Below, piece by piece: positions 10,572 to 22,545 of a DNA stretch of 64,000 bases. Origin of the DNA: Bacteroidota bacterium (GTDB taxonomy: Bacteria; Bacteroidota; Bacteroidia; AKYH767-A; OLB10); the NCBI GenBank assembly GCA_016721435.1, contig JADKIC010000010.1, positions 68,226-132,225 of the forward strand, given 5' to 3'. The first letter of the stretch is position 1. The number at the start of each line of letters is the position of its first letter. Made by a program: the position numbers and the translations under genes. Under the pieces are notes generated by a model that was not told the origin of the DNA, did not search any database, and saw only the letters and a program-made list of their open reading frames with translations.

Positions 10572-11465
10572 ATGAAAATACCATTCATTATGCGCTATCC
10601 TCTGTTTATCATACTGTTGAGCTTGGTTTCTATACAAATTTCTACCGCTCAAATCTCTTGTTGCTCAAATAAAGAAATGGCGAGTGTTTCATTTAAGGCG
10701 TTTGCCGAAGATGTGAAATTTGTAGCCGGTCATATCCCTCCTATACCTCTTGATTTTCAGCCTAAGGTCGGTAAAATGGTGAGTCTGAAGACGGAAGATG
10801 GTAAGGAAGCAGCGGTTTTTGAGGTGAAATCCGGTAAGTCGGAGGGAAAGGTGATCCTGGTTTTCCATGAATGGTGGGGCCTGAATGACTATATCAAGAG
10901 GGAAGCAGAGCAATTGCATTTCGAGACCGGTGCTACTGTACTGGCCCTGGATTTATACGATAAACAAGTGACCGTAGACCCTGAAGTAGCCGGAAAGCTG
11001 ATGCAATCACTGAAAGAAGAAAGAGTAAGAAACATTATAAAGGCTGCCTTGGATTATGGCGGGAAATCTTCAAGATATCAAATGATCGGATGGTGTATGG
11101 GCGGTGGATGGAGTCTGCAAGCCGCATTGATGGCTGGTAGTAGAAATTATGGATGTGTTGTGTATTACGGAATGCCTGAAAAGGATACTGCAAAACTTTC
11201 CACATTGGAAGCTCCTGTCTTGGGAATTTATGCCAAAAATGATGCCTGGATAAGCCCTGCTGTCGTTACCCAATTTCAGGCAGATATGAAATCAGCCGGT
11301 AAATCATTGACCGTATATAATTACGATGCGGACCATGCATTTGCGAATCCAAGTAATCCTAAATTCGACAAAGTGGCTGCAGGCAATGCGCATACGAAAG
11401 CATTGGATTTTATTAAAAAGAATTTTGAAGAGAAGTTAAGACCTGCTCCTGCTCCGGAAAAGTGA
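10572..11465 (+). CDS. Secreted dienelactone hydrolase family protein
   Basis: An alpha/beta-hydrolase of the DLH family with an N-terminal signal peptide (cleavage likely after STAQ), so periplasmic or exported. The nucleophile is Cys175 in GWCMGGGW. The acid lies in the YAKNDAWISP segment and the histidine in DADHAFANPS. The VFHEWWGLND stretch forms the oxyanion region. The 297 residues from ATG 10572 fit the family plus a signal peptide. In-frame starts at 10506 and 10533 would bury the signal sequence, so I reject them. The substrate is unknown. It is divergent from the EVE gene and intact. Confidence 0.85.
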   Translation: MKIPFIMRYPLFIILLSLVSIQISTAQISCCSNKEMASVSFKAFAEDVKFVAGHIPPIPLDFQPKVGKMVSLKTEDGKEAAVFEVKSGKSEGKVILVFHEWWGLNDYIKREAEQLHFETGATVLALDLYDKQVTVDPEVAGKLMQSLKEERVRNIIKAALDYGGKSSRYQMIGWCMGGGWSLQAALMAGSRNYGCVVYYGMPEKDTAKLSTLEAPVLGIYAKNDAWISPAVVTQFQADMKSAGKSLTVYNYDADHAFANPSNPKFDKVAAGNAHTKALDFIKKNFEEKLRPAPAPEK

Positions 11466-12019
11466 AAAGAAGAAATAAAGTGATAGAATTATTGAAATTT
11501 TTAATAGTGAAAAATATTCGATCCCGATTTTTCGGTGTCTGGTATTTAATCAATTCAGGTTATTATTTAGGATAATTACTTCATGTTTTAAGAGGAATTT
11601 TAGGATTATACGTCTTTTCACGTATTGATCCAGGCTGCCTCACATTTGAAATTTGTTAGCTCAAAAGCAGTGGTCAGTTAAAGTAATAAGATGTTAGGAA
11701 TGCTTGCTTTACGTGAATTGTGAGAGGTAGGACAATCCTGCCGATGTGAAGACTTACTGTGCAAAATACATGATGATTTACGGATAAATATAACGAATTG
11801 CCCAAAGGTGATTGTAACTTGATAGCTCCAAAATCGTTGAAATCAAACGGTGTATAAAAAATAATGGCTGATATAAATTGATATTACCATTTACAAATTC
11901 AAATAAGCCACTTGCAAAAAAGACCTTGCCTATTATAAAAATCCGCGCTAATTTGTAGGCATGAAGAGGTATTCTTGCATCATTAAAAGACAGCCTATAT
12001 TAAATTCAAAAAATTTAAA
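11466..12019. other. 554-bp intergenic region, no gene seen
   Basis: AT-rich sequence without a credible ORF, tRNA or strong hairpin. A weak promoter-like TAATTTGT lies near 11949, about 70 bases before the next gene. Confidence 0.6.
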
Positions 12020-13407
12020 ATGAAAACAATTATGAAATTTAGCCTTTTATTTTTTGCAGGAATGATGTTGATGAATCTACCGCAGGTACTTGCTCAAAAT
12101 GTCGGTATCAACAATGCCACACCAGCTGCATCGGCTTTACTTGATCTTACCTCAACCAACAAAGGCTTACTCGTTCCCAGAATGACTTCCGCACAGCGGA
12201 TTGCCATCGTTACTCCAGCAGAAGGATTAATGGTGTATGAAACGTCAACGGATCAGTTTTTCTTCTTTGATGGTGTAGTGTGGAAGACGTTGTTGGGTAC
12301 TACTAATGGTTGGTCTGTTACTGGGAATACAGGTAATCTTGCCCCTGCCAATTTTATCGGAAATATCGATTCTGTTGACTTTATTGTGAGAACAAAAAAT
12401 ATAGAACGACTTCGCGTAAAAGGAAAAGGTAATGTGAGTTTGTCTGTTGTAAATCCATTGGCACAATTTGATATTTTTGTAAATACCACGGGAGATACTA
12501 TTGTTTACAGAGGAAGGAACAACTCTTCGCTGGGAACAATTACTCAAATAGGAAGTATAGAAAGATTGAAAGATTTTTCGAATACTATTGATCTGAATAA
12601 TAGTGTTAATTCAGCCGGGGTATCCATAAATCTGAATAATAATTCTACACATGATTTCCAGTTAGCTTTTGATGATGCCGCTAAACCGGGAACCAGTACA
12701 TGGACAGTTGTTTCAGATGAGCGATTGAAAAAGGATATTAGCCCATTTAAAGAAGGACTTGAAACAATCGGGAAAATTAATCCGGTTTATTATAGCTATA
12801 ACGGTAAAGCATCTACGCCTACGGATGCGTATTATGTTGGTGTTCTGGCTCAGGAATTGCAGAAGGCAGCACCCTATATGGTGGGATCCTTTGAACATAC
12901 TCCCAATCCAAGGAGGTCAATGAACGGAAACCTACCTGAACGTGAATAATGGAGCTTTGACTTATATTCTTGTTAATGCAGTGAAAGAACTGGATGAGAA
13001 GTCAAAGAAGTTGACTCATGCGTTGAAGAATATTTCAGATTTTGGTGTGACAGAGATTGTTTCAGGAACTGAAGTAGCAGTACTGTTTGATGAAGAATTT
13101 TCAAACGCATTGCAGGGCAACACTCCACCTGTTGTTTCAGTAACTCCTTTGAATAATGCGGTTCATTTATGTGTGAAAAATGTTCATCGGTGGATTTACT
13201 ATTTCTTCGGCTACTCAGGTTCAAAATTTATCTGTGAACTGGATGGCTATTGCTAAAATAAATCAAAAGGAATTGCAAGTGAGCAAAGAGTATTCTGTAG
13301 CAGAACAAAAACAATTGCTGGAAAAGGTGAAGATGAAGAAATCGGTGATTCGTACTGCGGAGGAAGATCAGGAAACTATCCGACGTAATAAAGAAATAGG
13401 AAATTAA
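12020..13407 (+). CDS. Secreted protein with S74 intramolecular-chaperone domain, frameshifted
   Basis: A surface or fibre-like protein of about 462 residues. A signal peptide ends at VLAQ. A repetitive N-terminal half includes the Bacteroidota stretch GLLVPRMTSAQR. The C-terminal Peptidase_S74 domain carries the signature SDERLKKDI near residue 236; in phage tail spikes this domain drives trimerisation and then self-cleaves. The frame breaks twice, near 12915-12935 and near 13175. The first junction is explained by two missing A residues that restore NPKEVNERKTYLNVNNGALTY. Without this repair the C-terminal helices, expected to form a coiled coil, would be lost. Confidence 0.75.
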
Positions 13408-13455
13408 TCCGGAGAACTTGACTCTTTTAAAATTAGTTCAAAAGTAATATATGCA

Positions 13456-15035
13456 ATGAATCAAACGCAAGTCCTTCCTCTACCTTTACTGATTGGTGTA
13501 TTGCTGCTTATTTCGCCGTTTGCCTTTAGTCAGCTGATGACAAATAGCAATGTTGGAATTACGATCAATGCATCAACACAACTGACAGTAAAAGGAGATG
13601 TGCAAAATGTAGGGACATCCACCATTACTAATTCCGGCACTATTGACCTGAATGGAAACTGGATCAATAATTCAACCAATAACTGCTTTGGAATTTCACA
13701 GGGAACCGTTATTTTCAACGGAGCGAATCAAACCATTGGGGGGAGCAGTTCAACTTTGTTTAATCATCTGACACTTGCAGGAACAGGCATTAAGACGTTG
13801 TTGGTGAACACCACGGCCGGCGGAGGAAATGTTGCACCGACAGGTGTTTTAGCTTTAGGTGCACTGCCCTTACAGTTGAATTCAAAATCGCTCACAATTA
13901 CCAATCCTACCCCGCTTGCAATAACACGTACCACTGGTCTTATAGAATCGGAGTCCGTTCCTGCATTGGGATATGGGGTCGTGCAATGGAATATCGGCAC
14001 AGCTGCTGCCGGCAATAATTTTATTATACCTTTTGGAATAGTTTCACCTGCAGCATACATCCCCTTGAATATAAATATAACAACAGCGGGTGCAGGTGCC
14101 ACAGGATTTATCAGTGCAGCAACTTATCCTACTAACGTTACTGCGACTCCGAATAATCGCCCTTTACCAACAGGAGTACCCTCGCTGAATGATATTTCGG
14201 GAACCGAGAATGCCAGTAAGGTAATTGATCGGTATTGGATAATGGGTGCTCAGAACTATTCGACACTTCCTGTTTCTACACTGCTGTTTCGCTATCGTGA
14301 GTCGGAATGGGATGCTACCGGTGGAAGTACTAATCTTATCACAGAAGCCGAATTGCGTGCTCAAAAATACGACGGGTTTGTATGGAGTAATCCTACTCTA
14401 GGATTAGTCAGTACTGCTTTAAATACAGTAACCGTTACCAATGTAAATGCCTACAATAACTTATGGACTTTGGTGGCAAACAGTTCACCACTGCCCATCG
14501 AATTACTCTCTTTTACTGCTACTCCAACAGGAACGCAACATGTCCTTTGTCAATGGGTAACTGCCAGTGAACAAAACAATGACTTCTTTACTGTTGAGAG
14601 AAGTGTTGATGGTCTGAATTTCGAAAAAGTAGGCATCGTGGATGGAGCCGGCAACTCAAACGGATATTTGAATTATACGTTTACTGATCAAGAGCCCTAT
14701 AAGGCGTTTCCTATTACCGGTTGAAGCAAACCGATTTTGATGGCCGGTTTTCGTACTCGGAAATTGTTGCTGTGAATTTTTCAGGCTTGAGTTTTATGAT
14801 CTATCCGAATCCAGCAACTGAGAATTTGTTTCTTGTTTGTCATGCCACTTCTAAACAAGAAATCAGGATAAAAATGATAGATATTTGTGGGAGATTAATT
14901 AAACAGCGTACAGAAACAGCGGAAGAAGGTGAGAATCTTTATCAAATGGATTTAGGGAATTGCGCAAAAGGAATGTATCAGATGATCATACTTCAGAAAA
15001 ATAATAGTACAATGTTAAAAGTACTGGTGAAATAG
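13456..15035 (+). CDS. T9SS type A sorting-domain protein, frameshifted
   Basis: An exported protein of about 526 residues. A signal peptide ends near FAFSQ and is followed by a Thr/Asn-rich beta-structured region. Then come the linker PLPIELLSFTATP, which often precedes T9SS domains, and a C-terminal type A sorting domain (IYPNPATENLF ... GMYQMIILQ). The frame breaks near 14715; one added base gives the continuous stretch KAFPITGYRLKQTDFDGRFSYSE, written here in parts because only the part after the junction lies in the second frame. It lies head to tail with the S74 protein and convergent with the next T9SS gene. Function beyond secretion is unknown. Confidence 0.8.
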
Positions 15036-15063
15036 AATTATTGTATTTATTCGAAATATTGAG

Positions 15064-17882
15064 CTATAGTTTAATGATTTTACATACACTTGTACGATTA
15101 TCTTTAAAAAGTACATGTAAAAAGTAAACTCCATTTGATCTTTCTGATAGGTCAAAATGAACTATTTCTTCTTCATTATTGATCTTGTTTTCGATTTTTC
15201 TTCCGGTAAAGTCAAAGAGTGTCAACTCCTGCATTAATGCATGATCAGCAGTTCTGACAAAAATGGATTTAGACACAGGGTTAGGATAAACCAGTAATTG
15301 TGTGTAGCCGGCAAGTGGAGAGGTGATGCCGGCCGGAATGGTGAAGATGCTTGTGCTATGATTGGTTTTAACAGGTGTATTGTAATCAAAATAAATATCA
15401 GCACGGTTAACGATCGAATCTCCGGGTACAAGTTGTAGTTTCGGACGAATACGATATGCGATGAAACCATGACTTTCCCTTTCGTTGGTAGTACTATCCG
15501 GTAGAAGGATGTTTTTAAATTGTACTACCAATATATTCCCTTCGATTATATAAGGAATCCCATTGTGAGAACTCCCGATCCATTCAAAGGAAGAAAGGTC
15601 GGCATTTATAGGCAGCGTATCGGCAATGACCACCTTAAATGCAGTATCATTTCCAATGTTTTGAAAATGGACAATATATTTAAAAGAAAGATTGCTGTCC
15701 AGTTCGGTGATAGGAATGGTAGAAGGGCGATTGGATTCTTTGTAGTTCGGATCCAGACTCGTTGTAGTAATTGAAAAGGTGGTGTCAAAATTATCAGAAG
15801 GATAATTATCGGGCTGACTCACACCACTTGGCTGAATTTCTGAATAGAAAAATGCGGTATCTCCGTTCTGTATCGTGGTATCGGCAATGAAATCTGCTGT
15901 TACAACTAATTTTTCAAATGGTTTTAAAACCGGCATGGACCAAATGATACTATCGGAAGTGATATTCCAGGGTGTGATGGAAGATGTTTGATAATGGAGC
16001 ATACCTGAATTAAATTTAAGAAGGAGTGTGCTCATGGCACTCAAGGTCCCCTTGTTCTTAACAACAAAAGTGATTCTGGAGGGATTTCCCGGTCGTAATC
16101 TGCTTGAAATGATATTCACATTAAAGTCGTAGATGAAATTTTCAGGAGTAAAGAAAAAATTATTTCCGGTATCTTTTGGATTAAAATCATTGAGCAGCAC
16201 CGGAATATTATTCGGGACGCTGCTGTTGAAGTTGGTGGAATTATTTGTTTTTATGTTATAGAATCCCGAATCACAATTTATCGTATATCGGCCAAGTCCA
16301 TCACTGAGAGTAATGTAGTCAGTGGAGTCGAGGTAGACGACATGGTTGGGAACACGACTGTCAACAGAGTCGATAAGAATATTGCTATTTAAATCGGCTA
16401 TCAGATTACCTTGAACAGAGTACTTGTTAAATTTTAATTGGTATTTGGCAAGAGCGAAGCCACCATTAGGTGAAGAAATAAAATTTACAGGTATTTCATT
16501 TAAGGAATAATTTATTTCCTGCGTTGGGTATTGCATAAAGTAAAGTATGCTGTCTTCTATTAAGTGCATGTTCCTGGCATAATCACTGGATTGAAGTGGA
16601 ATATTTGTTGTAATATTTCCGGTGGAATCAAAAGTAAGTAGCTGATAAAGGCCTATAGGTTCAAAGGGGTCAATGGGTGTTTCTAATTCTGGGAAATTGA
16701 AATTGTTAAAACCTGGATTAATTCTCCCATTAAAGTGCAAAAGCAGTTCGTTTTTGGAGGTAAATTGATTGGAAAAGGGCTGATTTGTAAGAAAATTGCA
16801 ATTAGAACCCCCGTTAACATATTGAGCCCATTTGTTCCATATAAGTTGGAATTGCGGAGTGAATTTAGCAGCAAGATCACCTGACCCATAAATTGTACCA
16901 TCAGGATGCAAAGAATCTATGACTAAAGTATTAGGTTGGGTTAAGGAATAAGAACCGTTTAGTATTATATTATAAGCTCGGTCGAAAGAAACTTGAAAAA
17001 TACTATTAACAGGAAAGATGAGGTGATGAATTAAGTTGAAAGAGCTATCCAGCATTCCAATAAAGTGGCATTGGCCGGGAGACATGATTTGCAATCCGCC
17101 CGGATCAATATCATGACTTAATAGGGTAAAACCCTTAACTAGAAATTTTCCGGAAGTGTCAATTCCGCAAATGAATATTCCCCGATTATAATTTGCAGGT
17201 GAATTGGTAAAAGAACTCTAGTGGTTATTAAATTTAATGCACTATCTAATATCAACACCCCATAACCATTATTATAATTTAGGGTTGAAAAAATTAATCG
17301 GTTTTTATTGTCGAGAAATATTCCATTGATATATTCTAAATAATAAGGTGATACACTTCCGGGATAAGTATTACGATGTATGAGATCGCCATTGCTATTT
17401 AGTTTAAATATGGTAACGACTTCATTTAAGTTAGTAGTTACGCCACTTGAATCAAAGTCCCAATGACCAGTTACCCTTGTTGCTATATATACATTTTTCG
17501 CAGAATCGGAGACCAAATAACTCGAATAGAACAGTTGGTCATATGTAGAGTCAGTCAAATTCTTATTGAACGGTCTGACAAAAAGCACCTTGCCATATCT
17601 TGAAATCCGAATAATGAAAGTTTTATAACCTATTTTCACTGTATCGTTTCCTGCAACAAATATTGATGAATCAGGATAGGCAGAACCGATTCCAAAATAA
17701 CTTCCATCAGAAAGTACGGTTGATCCATACAAGCGACAGGTAGTAAAATTGGCAAGAGAATCTGCCTTTCCGGTAAATAACCATTCCAGTCTGTTTTGAG
17801 AAAAGCAGTTATGGGTTAATAAGAAGATCAGAAGGTATACGATCTTCATTCCCTTATAAAATGTATTCAACATATTTTTCAC
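15064..17882 (-). CDS. T9SS type A sorting-domain protein with DUF11-like/DUF7619 repeats, frameshifted
   Basis: A large secreted protein of about 940 residues. A signal peptide ends at HNCFSQ. A beta-propeller-like N-terminal half follows, then Ig-like domains with the NIGNDTAFKVVIADTLP motif of the DUF7619/DUF11 type. The C-terminal sorting domain contains LVYPNPVSKSIFV. The frame breaks near 17210; one added base joins NSPANYNRGIFICG to FLVKGFTLLSHDIDPGG and on to the downstream ORF. It is the downstream neighbour of another T9SS gene but is separated from it by a terminator. Confidence 0.8.
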
Positions 17883-17951
17883 GTAGGATAAATCAATCCG
17901 GAATTAAAAGATGTACATGGTGGTTACATTCATTGGTAGTATCAAAAGTAA

Positions 17952-17991
17952 AAAGAAAACGGGTAATATTAACTTATTACCCGTTTTCTTT
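17952..17991 (-). terminator. Perfect 17-bp-stem terminator
   Basis: Arms 17952-17968 and 17975-17991 are perfect inverted repeats (AAAGAAAACGGGTAATA and its complement) with a 6-base loop and a T run on the minus strand. It terminates the gene at 18008-19660 and separates it from the gene at 15064-17882. Confidence 0.9.
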
Positions 17992-18007
17992 TAAAGAGGA
18001 AGGAAGT

Positions 18008-19660
18008 TTATTGTAGGAGAATTTTTTCATTCCAAATGGTAGCGTCTTGTTGAATTTGCAAAATATATAAGCCCGGTTGAAAATGTTCGAGATTTAAATT
18101 CAGTGTTTGTTCTCCGCTTTTAAGTGGAATAGTTTCATCTGATATTATTCTTCCTTCAGAGGTAAACAGTTTTAATCTGCCATTTGTATCAGTTGTTGTA
18201 CTTAACTTAATGTTGATATTTCCGGAGGCAGGATTGGGGTATACGGAGAGATGGTTTTCTGCAGTCTCATTATCACTCATGCGATTTCCATTTGAAGCAC
18301 CTACAGAGGTATAAATGCTGTAAGTTTTCTTTGGAGAAGTTAAGGGATTAAGGAGGTTAAACGAATAAAAGATACGGTTGGAACTTTTGATCGCAATATC
18401 AGCGGAGGTAAAAGACTGTGTTAAATTAGAGGTTGTCGTTTTGTCATTCCATTGTCGGCTGCCATTGGATAATATTTTGGATACCAAAACCCCTTGTTCA
18501 GTTGTGGTAATTCCTCCCGAAGTATAGGTGGAATCATAATCTCCAATAACGTAAATATCATTTGTGATTCCTTTAACGGCTTTTTTCACAACAAAATTAA
18601 TATTTGGATTATTAAAAATGCCTTTTGATACATTAATGCTTCCTGTAACATTGTTGAGTGAAATATACCTGCATGGCTGACCTGAAACTATACTGAGAAT
18701 CTCCAGAGATGAACCGGTGAAGACCTGGTTACTAAATAGAAAATCCTCATTAATTCTTCTAATCCATAACCTATTACCATTAACATCATTGTATTTAGCA
18801 AAGAATACTCGATTTGCCCCGGTAGTTGTTAAATAATCACCTGTTATAATGATATCGTTATTCGCATCGATGGTCAAGTCTTTGATTTCATCATATAAAA
18901 TTGCACTAGAGGCGTCAAAAACACGATTCCAGGTTTGGGTTAGGTTTGAATCGTATTTGGCAATGAACATATCTATTTTGTTGCCCGCGGTTACATCGTT
19001 TTTGCCTCCGATATAGAGAATCCCGCCACTGTAATGTACTTTGTTTATAGTTTCAGTACTTCCATTGCCATTATTATAAAGAAGAGAATTTAATAATTGC
19101 CCGTTTGATTTTGAGTAATTTAATACTCTGGCATCATTTCCAGAAGTCAGTGAAACTAATATTCCGGAGGAAGGGCCATCGGTAATCATGCCACCTCTTT
19201 CACTCGAATTTACATTTACAACCGAATAAATAGATTCCCATTTCTTTGAAAGGTTTAAATCATACTTCTGGACGCAGATGTCATTATCAAATGGTGTTGA
19301 TGCCTTTTTTATATCCAGTAACACATAAAGAGAACCGGAAATGACTTCCATGTCAATGATAGGCTGGATGGTGTATGCCGGACTCGATAATGTAATTAAT
19401 TTTTTTGCATTGATTGTTCCGCCGCCTTTATCCACTTTCCATATCCAATATCCTGTTTTTGCAGTATTGGCAACATAATAACGGGATGCCCAGTATGTAT
19501 TGCCAGCGTTGTCAAACGTACAAACAGTTGCTTCATCAGCTACTGTATCATTGTTGTTTATTATGGTCGTCATCGACCAACTTTGTGCATTGCTGCTATT
19601 CGTTAATGTTGTCGCTAGGATCAGCGAAATAAATATCAGTAAGTATTTTTTATGATGCAT
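18008..19660 (-). CDS. T9SS type A sorting-domain protein with SBBP-like beta-propeller
   Basis: An exported protein of 550 residues. The signal peptide ends at SSNAQS. Blade-like repeats follow, with recurring ITGDY and YDSNLTQTWNR motifs, of the kind annotated as SBBP or delta-60 repeats. The C-terminal sorting domain has SVYPNPASGNINI and ends PGLYILQIQQD. The frame is intact. The start is ATG 19660. It shares domain plan and orientation with the gene at 15064-17882, suggesting paralogous cargo, though a terminator separates them. No catalytic motif is seen. Confidence 0.85.
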   Translation of the reverse strand: MHHKKYLLIFISLILATTLTNSSNAQSWSMTTIINNNDTVADEATVCTFDNAGNTYWASRYYVANTAKTGYWIWKVDKGGGTINAKKLITLSSPAYTIQPIIDMEVISGSLYVLLDIKKASTPFDNDICVQKYDLNLSKKWESIYSVVNVNSSERGGMITDGPSSGILVSLTSGNDARVLNYSKSNGQLLNSLLYNNGNGSTETINKVHYSGGILYIGGKNDVTAGNKIDMFIAKYDSNLTQTWNRVFDASSAILYDEIKDLTIDANNDIIITGDYLTTTGANRVFFAKYNDVNGNRLWIRRINEDFLFSNQVFTGSSLEILSIVSGQPCRYISLNNVTGSINVSKGIFNNPNINFVVKKAVKGITNDIYVIGDYDSTYTSGGITTTEQGVLVSKILSNGSRQWNDKTTTSNLTQSFTSADIAIKSSNRIFYSFNLLNPLTSPKKTYSIYTSVGASNGNRMSDNETAENHLSVYPNPASGNINIKLSTTTDTNGRLKLFTSEGRIISDETIPLKSGEQTLNLNLEHFQPGLYILQIQQDATIWNEKILLQ

Positions 19661-19901
19661 GGTTGTTTAGTTTTTTGTGTGAACGCAATTTAGGTATTAT
19701 TTTTTAAAGACCAAGGATAAATCCAATATTTGAAAAAGGGATTAAGTATAGATTTTCTTGTATTTAACTGTGTTTTTTGAGAAGTAGTATTCCTGGCGAA
19801 TCCGATCAAAGGCCAATTTTCTAATGGATTTAATAAGACAAAGTCCCGTATTCTTACTATTAAGTCAGGATGATTTTGGTCGGATTTTCCTGATTATTGC
19901 T

Positions 19902-19909
19902 TAACTTTG
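19902..19909 (+). promoter_or_regulatory. Probable aconitase promoter -7 box
   Basis: TAACTTTG fits TAnnTTTG. A TTTTGG stretch lies upstream at 19874, slightly further than the usual spacing. The predicted leader is about 265 bases and contains the repeat tract, the same layout as glnN. Confidence 0.45.
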
Positions 19910-20070
19910 CAACACGATTAATCTTCTCTATGCATTGTAGGTTACTTAAATTAAAATCAAACTTTTTTGTAACTTAAGTAATTCATATTCATAATATTAA
20001 TTCGCTATTACGATCATCAGATGATTACCAAAACATCAAACTCAACCCCTAACAAAACCTTAATCCCCAA

Positions 20071-20165
20071 CTCTAAATTCTTAACTCATAATTCTAAATT
20101 CTAAATTCTCAACTCATAATTCTGAATTCTGAATTCTTAATTCTTAATTCTTAATTCTTAATTCC
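20071..20165. repeat. AATTCT-type short-period repeat tract
   Basis: Degenerate tandem units of 8-10 bases (aattctaa, aattctga, aattctta) end 10 bases before the aconitase ATG. The same word family occurs at 34370-34473. Confidence 0.8.
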
Positions 20166-20175
20166 ATTAAGCCCT

Positions 20176-22441
20176 ATGATATTCGACCTCGACATGATCC
20201 GGAAGGTTTACAGTGCCTTCCCTGCAAAAGTAGAAGCAGCCCGTAAACTCACCGGCAAACCACTCACGCTTTCAGAGAAAATCCTTTATACTCATCTTTC
20301 AGAGCAATTGCCGTCCAAGCCTTTCGAACGTGGTACCCACTATGTAGATTTTAATCCGGACCGAGTGGCGATGCAGGATGCTACTGCTCAAATGGCACTC
20401 CTTCAGTTCATGCAGGCTGGTCGACCGAAAGTGGCTGTTCCTTCTACTGTGCATTGCGATCACCTCATTCAGGCGGAAACCGGTGCTATAGCAGATTTAA
20501 ATAAGGCGCTTGATAAAAATAAAGAAGTTTTTAATTTCCTTTCTTCTGTCTCTAATAAATACGGTATTGGTTTCTGGAAGCCGGGTGCAGGTATTATTCA
20601 TCAGGTGATACTGGAGAATTATGCATTTCCGGGTGGAATGATGATCGGTACTGATAGCCATACCGTGAATGCCGGCGGACTTGGAATGATTGCCATTGGA
20701 GTAGGTGGAGCTGATGCCTGTGATGTGATGGCAGGATTGCCATGGGAACTTAAATTTCCAAAACTTATCGGTGTGAAATTGACCGGCAAAATGAGTGGAT
20801 GGACTTCTGCAAAAGACGTCATACTGAAAGTAGCGGGTATCCTCACTGTGAAAGGTGGAACAGATGCTATCGTGGAATATTTTGGTCCGGGTGCTGATAG
20901 TATCTCCTGTACAGGAAAAGGTACTATCTGCAACATGGGTGCTGAAATAGGCGCTACTACTTCTATTTTCTCTTATGATGAAAAGATGGCTTCCTACCTG
21001 CGGGGCACCAGTCGCAAAGATGTAGCAGATCTGGCGGATACCATTCATGAACATCTCCGTGGTGACGAAGAAGTGTATGCTAATCCTGAAAAATATTTCG
21101 ATCAGGTAATAGAGATTAACCTCAGCGAACTTGAACCACATATCAACGGACCTTTTACTCCTGATCTGGCCTGGCCACTCAGTAAATTCGCCGATGCGGT
21201 GAAGGAGAACGGATGGCCTGCAACACTTGAAGTGGGATTGATAGGTTCATGTACCAATTCTTCCTATGAAGATATTTCCCGTGCTGCTTCTCTTGCCAAA
21301 CAAGCCGTTGATAGCGGAATCAAGGCAAAGAGTGAATTTACCATCACTCCCGGTTCTGAATTGGTGCGTTTTACGATTGAGAGAGATGGCTTCCTCGATA
21401 CATTTGATAAAATGGGTGGTGTAGTTCTCGCCAATGCCTGCGGACCTTGTATTGGGCAATGGGCGCGTCATACGACTGATCCTACTCGCAAAAATTCGAT
21501 CATCACTTCTTTCAACCGAAATTTTGCAAAAAGAAACGATGGTAACCCGAATACACATGCCTTCGTTGCATCTCCCGAAATTGTAACTGCCCTCGCTATT
21601 GCCGGTGATCTCACTTTTAATCCGATGACGGATACGCTGACCAATGACAAAGGTGAGCAAGTAAAGTTGAAAGAACCACAAGGTCCTGAATTACCGCCGA
21701 ATGGTTTTGCGGTAGAGGATGCCGGATTTCAGGCACCCGCAGCTGATGGAAGCATGGTGAAGATTGATGTGAGTCCTACGAGCGATCGTTTGCAATTGCT
21801 TGATCCGTTTCCGGCATGGGAAGGTGTTGATTTGAAAGGGTTGAAGCTGCTCATTAAAGCGAAAGGTAAATGTACAACTGATCATATATCGATGGCCGGT
21901 CCATGGTTGAAATATCGCGGACATCTCGATAATATCAGCAACAATATGTTGATCGGAGCCCTCAATTTTTTCAATGAGAAAACAGATAGTGTAAAAAATC
22001 AACTTACCGGAACGTATGATGCCGTTCCTGCCGTTCAGCGACAGTACAAAGCAATGGGAATAGGTTCCATCGTCGTGGGAGATGAGAATTACGGAGAAGG
22101 TTCTTCCCGTGAGCATGCTGCAATGGAACCCCGTCATCTCGGTGTTCGCGCCATCCTCGTGAAATCATTTGCACGTATTCATGAAACGAATTTGAAGAAC
22201 AGGGAATGCTCGCCCTCACATTCGCGAATAAAGAAGACTATGCGAAAGTGCTGGAAGATGATGTGATCGATATTCTAGGCTTAACCACCTTTGCACCCGG
22301 TCAGCCACTCACCGTTCGTTTAAATCATAAGGATGGTACGAGCGATGATATTAAAGTGAATCATACTTATAACGAGAATCAAATCGAATGGTTCAAAGCA
22401 GGTGGTGCATTGAATATTATCCGTTCGCAGGTAGGAGCTTA
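20176..22441 (+). CDS. Aconitate hydratase, frameshifted near the C-terminus
   Basis: TCA-cycle aconitase of the mitochondrial type, about 755 residues, isomerising citrate and isocitrate via a [4Fe-4S] cluster. Cluster ligands are Cys359 (IGSCTNS), Cys422 and Cys425 (ACGPCIGQW). The swivel domain has YGEGSSREHAAMEPR. The frame breaks at about 22200: the sequence reads aagaacaggg where aagaaacaggg restores the family sequence NLKKQGMLALTFAN. The last 78 residues are therefore in another frame. The ATG at 20176 directly follows a repeat tract. No other TCA-cycle gene is adjacent. Confidence 0.93.
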
Positions 22442-22545
22442 GCATTGCTCCTTGCTTCTTGCTGCTGGCTACTTGCTTTTTTAGCTTTCTTGCTTGCTTT
22501 TTTTGTGCGAATTGAGGTTTAAGTATTATAATTAGAAAATTTTGT

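Larger units (their letters stand above)
19661..20175. other. 515-bp intergenic region upstream of aconitase
   Basis: No gene seen. It contains a promoter-like TAACTTTG at 19902-19909 and, from about 20071, an AATTCT-type repeat tract that runs to the aconitase start. Confidence 0.7.

Noticed and set aside
11466..12019. tRNA or small RNA gene
   Set aside because: I looked for a cloverleaf and a TTCGA loop in the gap and saw no convincing one.
20497..21141. 214-codon minus-strand ORF inside aconitase
   Set aside because: Opposite a strongly conserved enzyme; Cys/His-rich composition is that of a shadow frame.
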